Source of the DNA: Deltaproteobacteria bacterium
GTDB lineage: Bacteria > Lernaellota > Lernaellaia > JACKCT01
Assembly: GCA_027493875.1 (NCBI GenBank)
Contig: JAOSJX010000023.1
Location: forward strand, 1 to 64,000
DNA: 64,000 nt
Reading direction: 5' to 3'
Below the pieces are notes generated by a model. That model ran no database searches and was not told where the DNA came from. It saw nothing but the letters and a program-made list of their open reading frames with translations. The translations under genes were made by a program, and so were the position numbers. Positions 1 to 10,136 of this stretch are shown one piece after another (the first letter of the stretch is position 1; each line of letters opens with the position of its first letter).

Positions 1-2
1 AC

Positions 3-1411
3 TTCGTTCAGTTACGTATTGCTAAGGTTAACCTGAGTAGCTGGGACACAACCGAGTCGGATTATCCCGGCGATTATCTCGTATACAGCTCAGGGCGAGG
101 TGACGCCGACCAGGCTCGTGGAACATTTGATCTGAGTGAGTCGGCGAGCTCGAGATACCGATCAACTACGGCGCGTGGTGCTTCGGCGTCGAGGTGCAGG
201 ACGGTGCGGCGGACGATCTTCTTGTCGGTCGATACCGACACCGCCGGCCACCCGCAGCTGCTTTCAAGCCGCTTACCGCCGGCTCTTAGGCGTACCTGAG
301 CGGACGGCAATCTGTTGATGCGCGGATCAGCGGAGTTCTGCCGGACACGCCGCCGACCACAACCACCACCACGGCGACCACGACCACGACGTCGGGCAGT
401 ACCCACGACCACCAACAGTTCAGCGCCGACCACGTCCTCATCAACAACGACCTCGTTCAGTACGACAACAACGTCGTCGAGCACCACGACAACGTCTTCG
501 AGTTCGACAACGACGACGGTGGTCACGACGACGTCATCGACCACGACCACGGCGTCACCGCCCGAATGCGACACGTGGATGGCGTGGGATCAGATGAGCG
601 ACCACGATGGTAATGGAGAAACGACGCGCGTGCCCGGCGGCGTCGGCGACGCCGTTGTCTCGTGCGTCACCCCGGCGCAATATCCATCGTATCTCTATTA
701 TGTCCAAGTGCGCTTCAACGGTTGGGTCGGCAGCGGCGATCCCGATACCTTCGCGATCGTCGTCTATCATGATCCCGATGGTTCCGGTCCGCCGGAAGGC
801 GCCGCGCTGGACGTCTGATCCGACGACGACGGACTATTCGACGCCTGTTTATGTCAATGTTTCGGCCGAGCCGGAACTTTGTGACGGAATCGACAGCGGG
901 AGCTGGTGCGTGGGATACAAGCTTCTTTCGAACTCCGGAAAGGTGCCGCGCGTCGCCGCTCGACAGCAACACGATCAACGCACGCAATTGGTATGAGAAC
1001 GGCGGCTGGACGCAACAAACGGACGGCGCGTACCTGATCAACGCGGGCGCCAAATACTGCGTCGCGGAATCGAGCACGACCACAACCACGTCGACGACCA
1101 CGACGACAACAGCGCCTCCGGCAACAACGACGACCACCGCCCCTGCAACGACAACCACCACGGCGCCGTCCACGACGACGTCAACGGCCGGTTCGACGAC
1201 GACAACAGTTCCCGCGACAACGTCCTCCACGACAACCACGATGCCGGTCGATGACGACACGGACGACGACACGAGCGTTGATGACGATACGGGTGACGAC
1301 ATCGCCGACGATGACGCGGTGGATGACGACGCCTCCGACGACGATGCGACGGACGATGACGACGATGGCGGCGACGACGATTCGGAAGGCGGCGATCGCT
1401 GCGGTTGTTGA
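3..1411 (+). CDS. Secreted Thr/Asp-rich protein with C-terminal Cys-Gly-Cys (5' partial, frame broken)
   Basis: No known family recognised. The gene enters from the left edge. At least five indels (near 140, 240-290, 400, 815 and 945) split it. Reading across them gives: a beta-rich segment; a Thr-rich linker (about 350-560); a second globular segment (about 560-1060) with paired Cys and aromatic motifs such as YENGGWTQQTDGAYLI; a second Thr-rich linker (about 1075-1240); an Asp-rich stretch (about 1249-1390); and the C-terminal residues GGDRCGC directly before TGA (1409-1411). There is no C-terminal membrane segment or basic tail, so this is not a classical sortase-type signal. The alternating module and linker layout is typical of surface proteins. 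The signal peptide would lie left of the window. The CGC tail recurs at 10137 and 32052. Confidence 0.6.
1075..1245 (+). repeat. Low-complexity Thr-codon repeat
   Basis: Runs of ACG, ACA and ACC codons with occasional Pro and Ala encode a Thr-rich linker. A similar tract lies at about 350-560. The codons are mixed rather than a pure trinucleotide repeat, so selection probably acts on the protein sequence. Confidence 0.7.
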
Positions 1412-1438
1412 GGCGCTTCGCGTAAGAGAAGACCGGGA

Positions 1439-4400
1439 TTACCGGAAGTCGCGGCTTTTGACGTTCGTGCGGCGCATTTCCAACTCCGGGCGCCAGAGTT
1501 TTTGCGCGATGAGGTGGACGACGCGGTCGGCCGATTGGATTTTTCCGGTGACGCCGAGGATGCCCGCGGTGTTGGCCACCGCGTGGAAACGCGCGAACAC
1601 GTCGGGCCAGAGGACGAGATTGGCCAGGCCGGTTTCGTCTTCCAGCGTCATGAAGACGACACCTTTGGCCGTCATGGGATGCTGGCGCACGATCACGATA
1701 CCGGCGTACCGCGCCGAGGCGCCGTGGGGCAGCGCGTTGATCTCGCCGGCCGTGAGCAATCCCAACGCCTTCAATCGGCCGCGCACGGTTCCAGGGGATG
1801 CAGGCGCGGACTGTGGCCGCCGGCCGCGTAATCCCATTCGACGATCTCCAAAGGAGCAAGCGCGTCGAAGGCGATCTCGCGCTCGCGCGCTTCCACGGGC
1901 AGCGGTTTTTCCGCGCCGGCGCCGGAGGCGCAGCACGGACCACAGAGCGTCGCGCCGCCGGTTTTTCAGACGCTCCAGGGCGCCCGCTTTCGCAAGGCGC
2001 TCCAAATCGCGTTTCGCCAGGCCGGTCCGTCGCGCGACATCCTCCACGGATTCGAAGGGGCGCTCGCTTCGCCGATCGACGATTCGTCTCCCTTCGTCCT
2101 CCGACATCCCCTTCACATAACGCAGACCCATCCGAAGCGCGAAGGGGTGATTCCCGGCCGGCGCGCGTTCGAGCGTGCAATCCCAATCGCTGCGCGTGAC
2201 GTCGATGGGGCGCACGTCGAGTTTGTGCCGTTTGGCGTCGTCCACGATGGTCGCGGCGCCGTAAAAGCCCATCGGCTGCGCGTTGAGCAGGCTGCAAACA
2301 AACTCGGGAAGATAGTTGGCGCGCAGGTAAGCGGTGACGTAGGCGATCAGCGCGAAGCTCGCGGCGTGGGATTCGGGGAAGCCGTATTCGCCGAAGCCCT
2401 GGATCTGTTTGAAAATTCTCTCGGCAAATTCCGCGGTGATGCCTTTGCGGATCATGCGCGTGACGAGCCGGTCGTGGTGGCGGTCGATGTTGCCGTGCAG
2501 CCTCCACGCGGCCATGTCGCGGCGGAGCTGATCGGCCTCGCCGGGCGTGTAATCCGCCGCCTCGACGGCGATCTTCATGACCTGTTCTTGAAAAATGGGA
2601 ATGCCGAGGGTTTTTTGAAGCACCGGCTTCAGGCAGGGGTGCGGATAATCCACTTCCTCCAAGCCGTCGCGCCGCCGCAGATAGGGATGGACCATGCCGC
2701 CGGTGATCGGCCCGGGGCGCACGATGCTGACCTGAATGACGAGATCGTAGTAGGTGCGCGGCTTCAGGCGCGGGAGCATCGCCATCTGCGCGCGCGATTC
2801 GATCTGGAACACGCCGACCGTATCCGCCTTGCGGGCCATGGCGTAGGTCCGCGGGTCTTCCGGCGGGATATCGGCGAGGGTCCAATCGAGGCCGCGATGT
2901 CGCTTGAGGAGTTTCAGGGCGAGGTCCACCTGGGTCAGCGCGCCGAGGCCCAGCAGATCCACCTTGAAAAGGCCGACGTCCTCCAGATCCTCCTTGTCCC
3001 ACTGAATCACCGTGCGTTTTTCCATGGTGGCGTTTTCGATCGGCACGAGCGTGGGCACCGGTTCGTGACCGAGCAGAAACCCGCCGGGATGAATGGAGAG
3101 GTGGCGCGGAAATTTTTGAATCTCGCTCGCCCACGTCATGAGCAGGGCGTGCGTGGCGTCGTCGATGTGCAGGCCCGCGTCGCGCATCATCTCCGGCGTC
3201 ACGGCGCCGCCGTAGTGGCCCGCCATTTTCGCGAGGCGCGCCAGCGAGGTTTCGGGGATACCCAGCGCCTTGCCCACGTCGCGGACGGCGGAACGCGTGC
3301 GGTAGCGGATGAAATTGGCAACCATCGCCGCGCGCGTGCGGCCGTATTTTTCATACACCCACTGAATCACCTCCTCGCGCCGCTCGTGCATGATGTCCAG
3401 GTCGATGTCCGGCGGCTCGTTGCGTTCCTCGGAAAGGAAGCGCTCGAAAAAAGAAGATTCATGCGCACCGGGTCCACCGCCGTGATGCCCAGGCAGAAGC
3501 ACACCGCCGAGTTCGCGGCCGATCCGCGCCCCTGGCAGAGGATGTTCTCGCGCCGGCAGAACCGGACGATTTCCCACATGGTCAGAAAGTAACCGCCGTA
3601 GTCGAGCTTCTCGATGAGCGCGAGTTCGCGGTCCAGTTGCGCCGCGACGTCGTCCGGCACGCGGCCTTCGGCGCGGTAGCGCTCGCGCGCGCCGGCGAAG
3701 GTGAGTTCGCGCAGCCACGAGGTGGTGGTTTTGCCGTCGGGCAGGTCCTCGGACGGATAACGGTAGCGGATTTCGTCCAGCGAAAACCGGCAGCGTTCCG
3801 CGATTTCGAGCGTCCGGCGAACCGCGGGTTTCAGATCCGCGTAAAGCTCGGAAAACGCGGCGGGCGGCAGGAGCGCGTATTCGTCGTTCGGTCTGAGGCG
3901 CCGGCCGGCTTCGTAAAGCGTGGTGCCGTGGCGGATGCACGTCAGGATGTCCTGCAAGGGCCGCCGCGCGCGGTGGTGGTAGAGAAATTCCGGCGCGGCG
4001 ACGAGCGGCAGGGCGTATCGTTCGGCGCGCCGGCGCAGCAGGGTTTCCCGCGCGCGTTCCTCCGCGGTGCGGTGGCGGGGGACGATCGCGTAGAGTCGAT
4101 CTCCGAAAGCGCCGGTCAAAGATCGGCCACGCTGTCCGGCTCCTCCGTTCGCGCCAGCAAACTATCCGGTCCGCCCCACAGGGCGAGAAGACCATTCGCG
4201 TGCGCCGCCACGTTCTTCCCAGGCCACGGCGCTTTTTCCCTTCTCGCAGCGCAGGCGCCCCCGCGTGATTAGCCGACAGAGGTTCGCGTAACCGGCGCGG
4301 CCTTGGCACAGCAAGACGATCGCCGTGCCGTCGCTGACGGTGATCTGCGAACCGATAATGAGCGGCAAGCCGAGTTCGCGCGCCTTCACGTGCGCACGGA

Positions 4401-4552
4401 CGATGCCGTACACGCCGTCGCGGTCGGTGATCGTCAGGGCGGGCAGGCGGAGGCGCGCCGCTTCCCTCGATCAACTCGTGCGGAAAACTCGCGCCTTCCA
4501 GAAAGGAATAGTTCGACTTGCACCACAGCGGGACGTAACCGGGCGCCATCAT
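1439..4552 (-). CDS. dnaE2: Error-prone DNA polymerase III alpha (DnaE2/ImuC)
   Basis: Translesion polymerase of the SOS mutasome, working with ImuA and ImuB. About 1037 residues once frames are joined. The N-terminal PHP domain starts with the family-typical [14 protein letters not shown]. The core includes [19 protein letters not shown] (catalytic Asp residues), the HPGGFLLG region and [20 protein letters not shown], and an OB-fold follows near the C-terminus ([16 protein letters not shown]). The ATG at 4552 overlaps the imuB stop, which fixes the start and implies translational coupling. Indels near 4465, 4205, 4118, 3462, 1930 and 1790 break the frame, but both sides of each match the family. 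Housekeeping DnaE is less likely because of the imuAB neighbours and shorter length. Confidence 0.9.
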   Translation of the reverse strand: MMAPGYVPLWCKSNYSFLEGASFPHELIEGSGAPPPARPDDHRPRRRVRHRPCAREGARTRLAAHYRFADHRQRRHGDRLAVPRPRRLREPLSANHAGAPALREGKKRRGLGRTWRRTRMVFSPCGADRIVCWRERRSRTAWPIFDRRFRRSTLRDRPPPPHRGGTRAGNPAAPARRTIRPAARRRAGISLPPPRAAALAGHPDVHPPRHHALRSRPAPQTERRIRAPAARRVFRALRGSETRGSPDARNRGTLPVFAGRNPLPLSVRGPARRQNHHLVAARTHLRRRARALPRRRPRAGRRRGATGPRTRAHREARLRRLLSDHVGNRPVLPAREHPLPGARIGRELGGVLLPGHHGGGPGAHESSFFERFLSEERNEPPDIDLDIMHERREEVIQWVYEKYGRTRAAMVANFIRYRTRSAVRDVGKALGIPETSLARLAKMAGHYGGAVTPEMMRDAGLHIDDATHALLMTWASEIQKFPRHLSIHPGGFLLGHEPVPTLVPIENATMEKRTVIQWDKEDLEDVGLFKVDLLGLGALTQVDLALKLLKRHRGLDWTLADIPPEDPRTYAMARKADTVGVFQIESRAQMAMLPRLKPRTYYDLVIQVSIVRPGPITGGMVHPYLRRRDGLEEVDYPHPCLKPVLQKTLGIPIFQEQVMKIAVEAADYTPGEADQLRRDMAAWRLHGNIDRHHDRLVTRMIRKGITAEFAERIFKQIQGFGEYGFPESHAASFALIAYVTAYLRANYLPEFVCSLLNAQPMGFYGAATIVDDAKRHKLDVRPIDVTRSDWDCTLERAPAGNHPFALRMGLRYVKGMSEDEGRRIVDRRSERPFESVEDVARRTGLAKRDLERLAKAGALERLKNRRRDALWSVLRLRRRRGKTAARGSARARDRLRRACSFGDRRMGLRGRRPQSAPASPGTVRGRLKALGLLTAGEINALPHGASARYAGIVIVRQHPMTAKGVVFMTLEDETGLANLVLWPDVFARFHAVANTAGILGVTGKIQSADRVVHLIAQKLWRPELEMRRTNVKSRDFR

Positions 4553-6043
4553 TCCACCCGCCCGTGCAGAAACCAGCGCTTGCGGGCCTCGTCGTAGTAA
4601 ACCCAAAGCAGGTCGCCGCGGCTCGTTTCGACGAATTGATAACGGCGGCGCACTTCCCTGCGCCACCAGCCGCCGGAAATCAGATACGGCCCGCGCACCG
4701 AAACGACGGGCCCCGCCTCCGCGCCCGCCAGCAGCCACCCTTCGCGCGGCATGGGCCGGTAGTTCGGCAGCGGTTGCGGTTTGGCGAAAAAAGCGGCGGA
4801 CGAAACGCGCCGGCGCCGCCTCGCGCGGCGTGGGGGGAACGACGCGGTCCATCGGTTCGAACGCGACGGCGGCTTCGGGCAGATGCGCGTCCCGCAGACG
4901 CAGCCGTCCCACGGCGGCGTGGCCGAATTCGGCGCGCAATCGCGCCAAAGCGCGATCCGCGGCGTCGAGATCGCGCCGGGCGGCGTCGTGAAACAAGAGC
5001 AGTTGGACGGCGTCGGCGCGGTCGGCGTGCGCGGTGAGGACGATTTCCTCCACCGCCGCGGGCAGCGGATCGCCTTCCAAGCGCAGGCGCACGAGATCGG
5101 CGAGCAGGCGGATATCCAGCGTCGGTTTAGCCGGCCGCAATTCGTCGGTGCGCGGCGCGATAGGCCGGACGCAAGACGCTCGAAGGAAAAGGCGCATTCC
5201 AGCTTCGCCAGCGCCTGATATTTTTGCGCGAGCGCGGCCAGCAGGGTGTTGAGGTTCGTTTTGATCATAAAGAGCAGGCGGGTGGCGTTATCGTCCGCTG
5301 GTTCCAAACCCACCGTCAGGCGCAGGGGCTCATAGGCCACGTGCCCGCGCAGCGGTTCGTCCAAAGCCGTTCGCGCGCTGGTGCATGACCGCGAGATCGA
5401 GCCCGAAGCGCCGCCGCACGCCCTGCACCGGCAAATCCATGAACGAGCCCAGCGTGAGAATGTTCAGTTTGGTCAGCCGCTCGCGCGCCGCGAAGTCGAT
5501 GGGCATGCGGCTCAAGGGAACCTCGCGCATCGCCCGCGTCTCCGCCTCCGGATCGGCGAAGACCGATACGCCCCGGCGCGCTTTGGCCACGGCGTACACC
5601 GCGAAACGGCGATAGCCCACCGCGAGGGAAGCGGAGAACCCCGCGCCGCGCAGGTCGCCGCGGATCGCGCGCGCCCATCGGCCGGCCGAGGTGAAGAGGC
5701 GGCCGAGGCCGGAGGCGTCCATCCAGAAAACGCCCGGCTCTTCGTCCGGCATTTCGACGACGGGGGAGTAGCGTTCGAGGATCTTGAAGATCTCGCCGGC
5801 GGTTTCCCGGAGCTCCGCGTCCGGGATCGCCCCGGCGGAAAGGCCCGGCGCGATGTCCAGCGCCCGCGCGTAAAGCTGCCCCGGACGCACGCCCTCTCGC
5901 CAGGCCGCGGGGTTGACCCAAAGCACCGGCGCCTGCGGCTTATCCTCGGCCACGACCGCCGCGGGTTCGGCGGCCTTTTCCTGCCGCCGCAGAAAAAGCT
6001 GCAGGGGCAGGGCGGCGACATCAACGCAGGCCAGGCGGTCCAT
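4549..6043 (-). CDS. imuB: ImuB, Y-family polymerase-like mutasome protein
   Basis: Non-catalytic Y-family polymerase homologue that links ImuA and DnaE2 to the beta clamp during SOS mutagenesis. About 497 residues. The N-terminus ([17 protein letters not shown]) and the palm-like segments match ImuB. The C-terminal part ends with a Trp/Tyr-rich region ([20 protein letters not shown]) typical of the family. Indels near 5365, 5185 and 4785 shift the frame. The start at 6043 overlaps the end of imuA by 23 bases, and the stop overlaps dnaE2, so all three genes look translationally coupled. Confidence 0.85.
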
Positions 6044-6657
6044 CGGCCGGCACCTCCCGGCGCCAACCCGGCCCGCGGCGCTTGTCGCGCAAAGCGGTCA
6101 GCGCGAGCGCCGGGCCGCCGGAAGCGTCGAAGGCGCGGTCAGCCTCGACGCGGAGGGAAACGAGCGAACTCAGCGACGGCCACGCGGCGCTTTTGTCGGT
6201 GAGCGCCACCAGCGCCGTGCCGTGTTTTTTGCGCCAGACTCGAAAGACGCGACTGCCGCGCGACCGGGACGTCGCTCTTGCCGCCCAGATCCAAAACGAG
6301 AATGCCGAAGGCCCCGGAACGCGCCAGCGTGTCGGCCGCGCGCGGAACCGCCGTCGCGTCCGGAACACGCACCACCACCAGCGCGTCCAAATCCACGCCG
6401 GCCGCCGCGGCGTCGTGCGCGTAGAAGATGCTCTCCGGCGTTCCGATCCACGCGGCCGGTTCGCGGCGTTCCTGCGCCCGCAGGATCAGCGCCAGGGCGG
6501 CGGTCAGGGCGGCGGCACCGGAGAGTTCGACGAAGCGCCCCCGCGTCTCCTCGAAATCCCAATGCGGTTCATTTTTCGGCGCCTGGGTGGACGGGTGCGT
6601 CGTGGCCAGGGCCACCGAGCGCGGCAGGAACTCCAGAATTTCCTTGGCGGCGTTCAT
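6021..6657 (-). CDS. imuA: ImuA, RecA-like SOS mutagenesis accessory protein
   Basis: RecA-like accessory factor of the ImuA-ImuB-DnaE2 mutasome. About 212 residues. The sequence begins MNAAKEILEFLPRSV and keeps the FVELSG segment where RecA has its Walker A region, then strands such as FGILVLDLGG. One indel near 6245 moves the frame; the continuation TALVALTDKSAAWPSL matches the expected RecA-like core. The ATG at 6657 overlaps the lexA stop as ATGA. The family is divergent, so the name rests on gene order as much as on sequence. Confidence 0.75.
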
Positions 6658-7283
6658 GCGTCGTCCGCCGAAAGAAAGTCCGCTTCGTAACGGCGGCGGA
6701 CCTCGACGACCTTGCCGAGCAGAGCCACCTCGTCCGGTTTCGGAATGATGGGAGAGAACTCGGGATTTTCCGCGTGCAGTTCGACCCGCCCGCGGCGCAG
6801 GCGCAGCCGTTTCACGGTGGCCTCGTTGCCCACCAGCGCCACGACGATGTCGCCGCTTTGCGCCGTGGGCTGGCGTCGGACGACCGCCACATCGCCGGGC
6901 AGGATGCCCGCGCCGGTCATGCTCTCGCCGCGCACGCGCAGCGCGAAATATTCGCCGCTTGCGGGCTCGGGCGACAGGACGATATGCCCTTCCGGGTCCT
7001 CAATGGCTTCGGCCAGCACGCCGGCCTGCACCTCGCCCACGAGCGGCACCAGCCGCGCTCCGGCGCGCGCGGCGCCGGGCAAGCGGTAGCCGCGGGCGCC
7101 CGCGCGTTTGGCGAGCTTGCCTTCGCGGACGAGCAAATCCAGGTGCCGCCGCACCGGCTCCACCGCGCGCAGCTCCAGCGCCCGCTGGATTTCCTGAAGG
7201 CTCGGCGCCCGCCCGGCCAGCAGCTCACGCCGTACGAACGCATAAACTCTTCGGCGCGTTTGTCCTTTTGGTGTCCGGCTCAT
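6654..7283 (-). CDS. lexA: LexA SOS repressor
   Basis: Transcriptional repressor of the SOS regulon with self-cleaving activity. 209 residues and intact. An N-terminal winged-helix domain (about residues 1-70) is followed by an S24 peptidase domain with the scissile Ala-Gly in GEVQAGVLAEA, the nucleophile Ser in VRGESMTG and the catalytic Lys in NEATVKRLRL. The ATG at 7283 is chosen because GAGGGG lies about 8 bases upstream; a TTG at 7298 would remove that site. It is the first gene of lexA-imuA-imuB-dnaE2, so the repressor controls its own mutasome operon. Confidence 0.92.
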   Translation of the reverse strand: MSRTPKGQTRRRVYAFVRRELLAGRAPSLQEIQRALELRAVEPVRRHLDLLVREGKLAKRAGARGYRLPGAARAGARLVPLVGEVQAGVLAEAIEDPEGHIVLSPEPASGEYFALRVRGESMTGAGILPGDVAVVRRQPTAQSGDIVVALVGNEATVKRLRLRRGRVELHAENPEFSPIIPKPDEVALLGKVVEVRRRYEADFLSADDA

Positions 7284-7304
7284 GGCCCATCCCCTCAATG
7301 ACTA

Positions 7305-7329
7305 TTGCAGAAATTTTTCTTCTTTGCAA
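7305..7329. promoter_or_regulatory. Imperfect dyad upstream of lexA, possible operator
   Basis: A 25-base element has TTGCA at one end and TGCAA at the other, about 22 bases upstream of the lexA ATG. The position suits an autoregulatory LexA operator. The sequence does not match the CTGT-N8-ACAG type, so the assignment is only by position and symmetry. Confidence 0.3.
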
Positions 7330-7370
7330 CAAAAACTCTCCGCAAGGTTTCGGCCCCTCCGTCGATTTTT

Positions 7371-7402
7371 TTGTGGTCGGTTTCGCCGGGAGCATCTATA
7401 AT
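7371..7402 (+). promoter_or_regulatory. Possible sigma-70 promoter for the radical SAM gene
   Basis: A perfect -10 hexamer TATAAT lies at 7397-7402, about 50 bases before the ATG at 7455. The best -35 match (TTGTGG, 7371-7376) is 20 bases away, which is longer than optimal. Confidence 0.4.
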
Positions 7403-7454
7403 CGACCCGTCATTATGATTACGGGCCGCCGGCTCGTTTCTGTTGGGTCATTTC

Positions 7455-8775
7455 ATGCGTTTACTCATCGTCAGTCCGGCGCAGTTGAGAGAGGACGGGC
7501 GGCCGTTGCGCGTCCGCAAGACCTTTATTGCCCCTCTCTCAATATTCCTGCTGGCCGGTCTCACGCCCAAACCATGGGATGTCGAGATCGTCAACGACTA
7601 TACCGACGACGTCGACTACAACCGCCCTTATGACTTGGTCGCCATTACGGTGACGACGCTGCACTCCGCGCGCGGTTTTCAAATCGCCGACGCGTGGCGG
7701 CGCCGCGGAACGAAAGTGGTGATCGGCGGTTTTCATGCGACGCTTTTTCCCGAGGAGACCAGCCGTCACGCCGACGCCATCGTCATCGGCGAAGCCGAGT
7801 TGGTTTGGACGGACGTGTTGGCCGATGCGGCGGCGGGGCGCCTTAAGCCGCGGTACCGCGCCGAGCGTTTTTCGGATCTCGTCGACCAGCCGGTCCCACG
7901 CTACGACCTGTTCAACCGCCATAAATTCATCAACGAAGTGCTCCCCGTCGAAAGCACGCGCGGCTGTCCCTACGATTGCGATTATTGCTCCGTGACGCAG
8001 TTCTACGGACGGAAATACCGGTTCCGGCCGATCGACGACGTGGTGCGGGACATCAAGGCGACGGGCGCGCGTTTTATCGGTTTCGTGGACGACAACATCG
8101 CGGGCCATCTCCGGTATTCCGAGCAATTATTCGAGGCGCTGATCCCGCAAAAGATTTTCTGGATGAGCCAGGTGTCGATCCGTTTGGCGGACGACGAGCG
8201 CGTTCTCGCACTCTCGGCCCGTTCGGGATTTCGTTACGCGATCGTCGGGATCGAAACGCTGGACCCCGAAAATCTCGCGGCGGTCGGGAAGAAGAAAGTC
8301 AATCGCGTCGACGAATACGTTTCCAAAATCAAACTTTTTCAAAAAGCACGGCATCACCGTGGCGGCGAACCTGATGTTCGGTTTCGACAACGACGATGAA
8401 GAGACGTTCAAACGAACTTATGATTTTATGGCCCGCCATCGACTGATGCCGAATCCCTATATCATTACGCCCTACCCGGGCACGCGGTTATACGACCGGA
8501 TGCTTTCGGAGGGCCGAATTCTTCATCAAGACTACCATCGGTACACGTCCTACCAGACGGTCTTTCGTCCGAAAAATTTTACGGCGGAGAAGCTCGACCG
8601 GCTGTTTCACGATTTTTACAAACGGATGTTTTCTCTGTCCAACATTGTCGGGCGCTTTGTCCACAACCTCGACCGCCGCCATCCCTGGGGCAGTTTCATG
8701 ACGCAGATTGCGATGATGATGAACAGCCTCTGGGTTCGCCGAAACGTCTACCGGCGCGTGCTGCCGTATTACTGA
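7455..8775 (+). CDS. B12-binding domain radical SAM protein
   Basis: Predicted cobalamin-binding radical SAM enzyme of about 440 residues. The N-terminal half looks like a B12-binding Rossmann fold (VVIGGFHATLFPEE, AIVIGEAE). The radical SAM motif CxxxCxxC appears as RGCPYDCDYCSV at about residues 170-182. The C-terminal region has the ITPYPGTRLYDRM signature common in this superfamily. One indel near 8340 moves the frame in an A/T-rich homopolymer. A close paralogue lies convergently at 8784-10103. The ATG at 7455 (MRLLIVSPAQL) aligns with the paralogue's start. Such enzymes act in methylation, hopanoid, lipid or cofactor chemistry; the substrate is not predictable. Confidence 0.85.
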
Positions 8776-8783
8776 TTTTCCCC

Positions 8784-10103
8784 TTACCAGTAGGTCGGCC
8801 ACCGGTGACGCACCGCCCAACCGACGCTCATGCCGACCGCGAAGGCCGCGGTCCGAATGGCGAGATCTTCCTTGAGGTTCGACAGGCGCGTCGTGGGAAT
8901 GGTCCGCCGGAAGTTATTGCGAAAGTCGAACAGCCGTCCGGCCAGATTGAAATAAAGATCGTTAAGCTCCGCCGGAGAGAAATTCTTGGGTTGGATCACC
9001 GTTTCGTAGGATGTGTACCGCGACCAATCGTGGTGGAGCACGCGTCCCTCCGATTCCATGCGATCGTACAGGGGCGTCCCCGGGATCGGGGTCAGAATGT
9101 ACAGGAAGGGGATGACGCGGTTTTCGACGAGAAAGCGGTAGGTGGCTTCGTAATCTTCGCGCGTTTCGTCGTCGAATCCGAACATCATATTGGCCCCGAC
9201 GAGTAGCCCGCGGCGGCGGAATTCCCGGATCCGCCGCGAAAAATCATCGACCTGATTGATCTTTCGGTGCACCTGGTCGAGATGCGCCGGCTTGATGGAT
9301 TCAATGCCGATCCACACAAAACGAAGCCCCGAGGCCACGGCGGCGTCGAGAAGGTCTTCGTCATCGGCCAGATACATGGTGGACTGCGCCATCCAACGGA
9401 TGTTCAGCTTCTTGAGCGCTTCAAAAAGTTCGCGGGCGTGCGATTTGTGGCCGATGATGTTGTCGTCGATAAACGCGATGTAGCGACTGTTCGTCGCGCG
9501 GATGTCGCGGACGATTTCTCCGATCGGCCGCAGCCGATGATGACCCCCGTGGAAGCGGGTAACCGCGCAGTAGTCGCAATCCAGCGGGCAGCCCCTTGAC
9601 GACTCAACCGGGTAAACCTCCACCATGTACTGATTTTTCGGGACCAGATCGTATCGCGGCGTGGGATTGCCCGCCATCTCCGGCAGCCTCTCCGCCGTGT
9701 ACAGCGGCCGCAGGCGGCCCGAGCGAAAATCGTCGATGAGACGCGGCCACACCTCGTCCGCTTCGCCGATCACGACCGCGTCGGCGTGTTGCGCCGCCTC
9801 CTCCGGCATGGCGCTGGCGTGAAAACCGCCCAGCACGACCGTTTTCCCACGCGCCCGGAAGGCGTCGGCCAATTGATAGGCGCGGGGAGTGGTCGTCATC
9901 AGCGTGGTGATGCCGACGAGGTCGACGTCCCAATCAGGGTGCGCTTCTTCGACGTAATCGTTGACGATACGGATATCGACGTCCCGCGGCGTGAGCCCGG
10001 CGAGGAGCGGCAAATTCAAATTGAGATTCACCGACGCCTTGCGGCGGCGTATCGGGACCCCGTCGGGACCGAGTTGCGTTGGAAGAATGAGCAACAGTTT
10101 CAT
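8784..10103 (-). CDS. B12-binding domain radical SAM protein (paralogue)
   Basis: Intact 439-residue paralogue of the gene at 7455, in the opposite orientation and with its 3' end 8 bases away. It has the same architecture: an N-terminal B12-binding fold (VVLGGFHASAMPEE), the SAM cluster motif RGCPLDCDYCAV, the DDNIIGHK segment and the C-terminal LTPIPGTPLYDRM. Like the first copy it ends with about 40 residues that include a short hydrophobic stretch (IRTAAFAVGMSVGWAV), perhaps a membrane-associating helix. The shared but diverged sequence suggests a duplication with substrate specialisation. Function unknown. Confidence 0.87.
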   Translation of the reverse strand: MKLLLILPTQLGPDGVPIRRRKASVNLNLNLPLLAGLTPRDVDIRIVNDYVEEAHPDWDVDLVGITTLMTTTPRAYQLADAFRARGKTVVLGGFHASAMPEEAAQHADAVVIGEADEVWPRLIDDFRSGRLRPLYTAERLPEMAGNPTPRYDLVPKNQYMVEVYPVESSRGCPLDCDYCAVTRFHGGHHRLRPIGEIVRDIRATNSRYIAFIDDNIIGHKSHARELFEALKKLNIRWMAQSTMYLADDEDLLDAAVASGLRFVWIGIESIKPAHLDQVHRKINQVDDFSRRIREFRRRGLLVGANMMFGFDDETREDYEATYRFLVENRVIPFLYILTPIPGTPLYDRMESEGRVLHHDWSRYTSYETVIQPKNFSPAELNDLYFNLAGRLFDFRNNFRRTIPTTRLSNLKEDLAIRTAAFAVGMSVGWAVRHRWPTYW

Positions 10104-10136
10104 CGCGCCCTCCCGATCATCGGTCCGAGACCGGTT

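Noticed and set aside
345-1245. CRISPR-like or satellite DNA repeats
   Set aside because: Repetition follows Thr codons with mixed third positions and no constant repeat-spacer lengths, so it is a protein linker.
1380-1411. MYXO-CTERM or PEP-CTERM sorting signal
   Set aside because: Those need a hydrophobic helix and a basic tail after the motif; here the protein ends at CGC.
2147-3592. 481-codon plus-strand frame across dnaE2
   Set aside because: It mirrors the DNA polymerase frame and has no recognisable domain.
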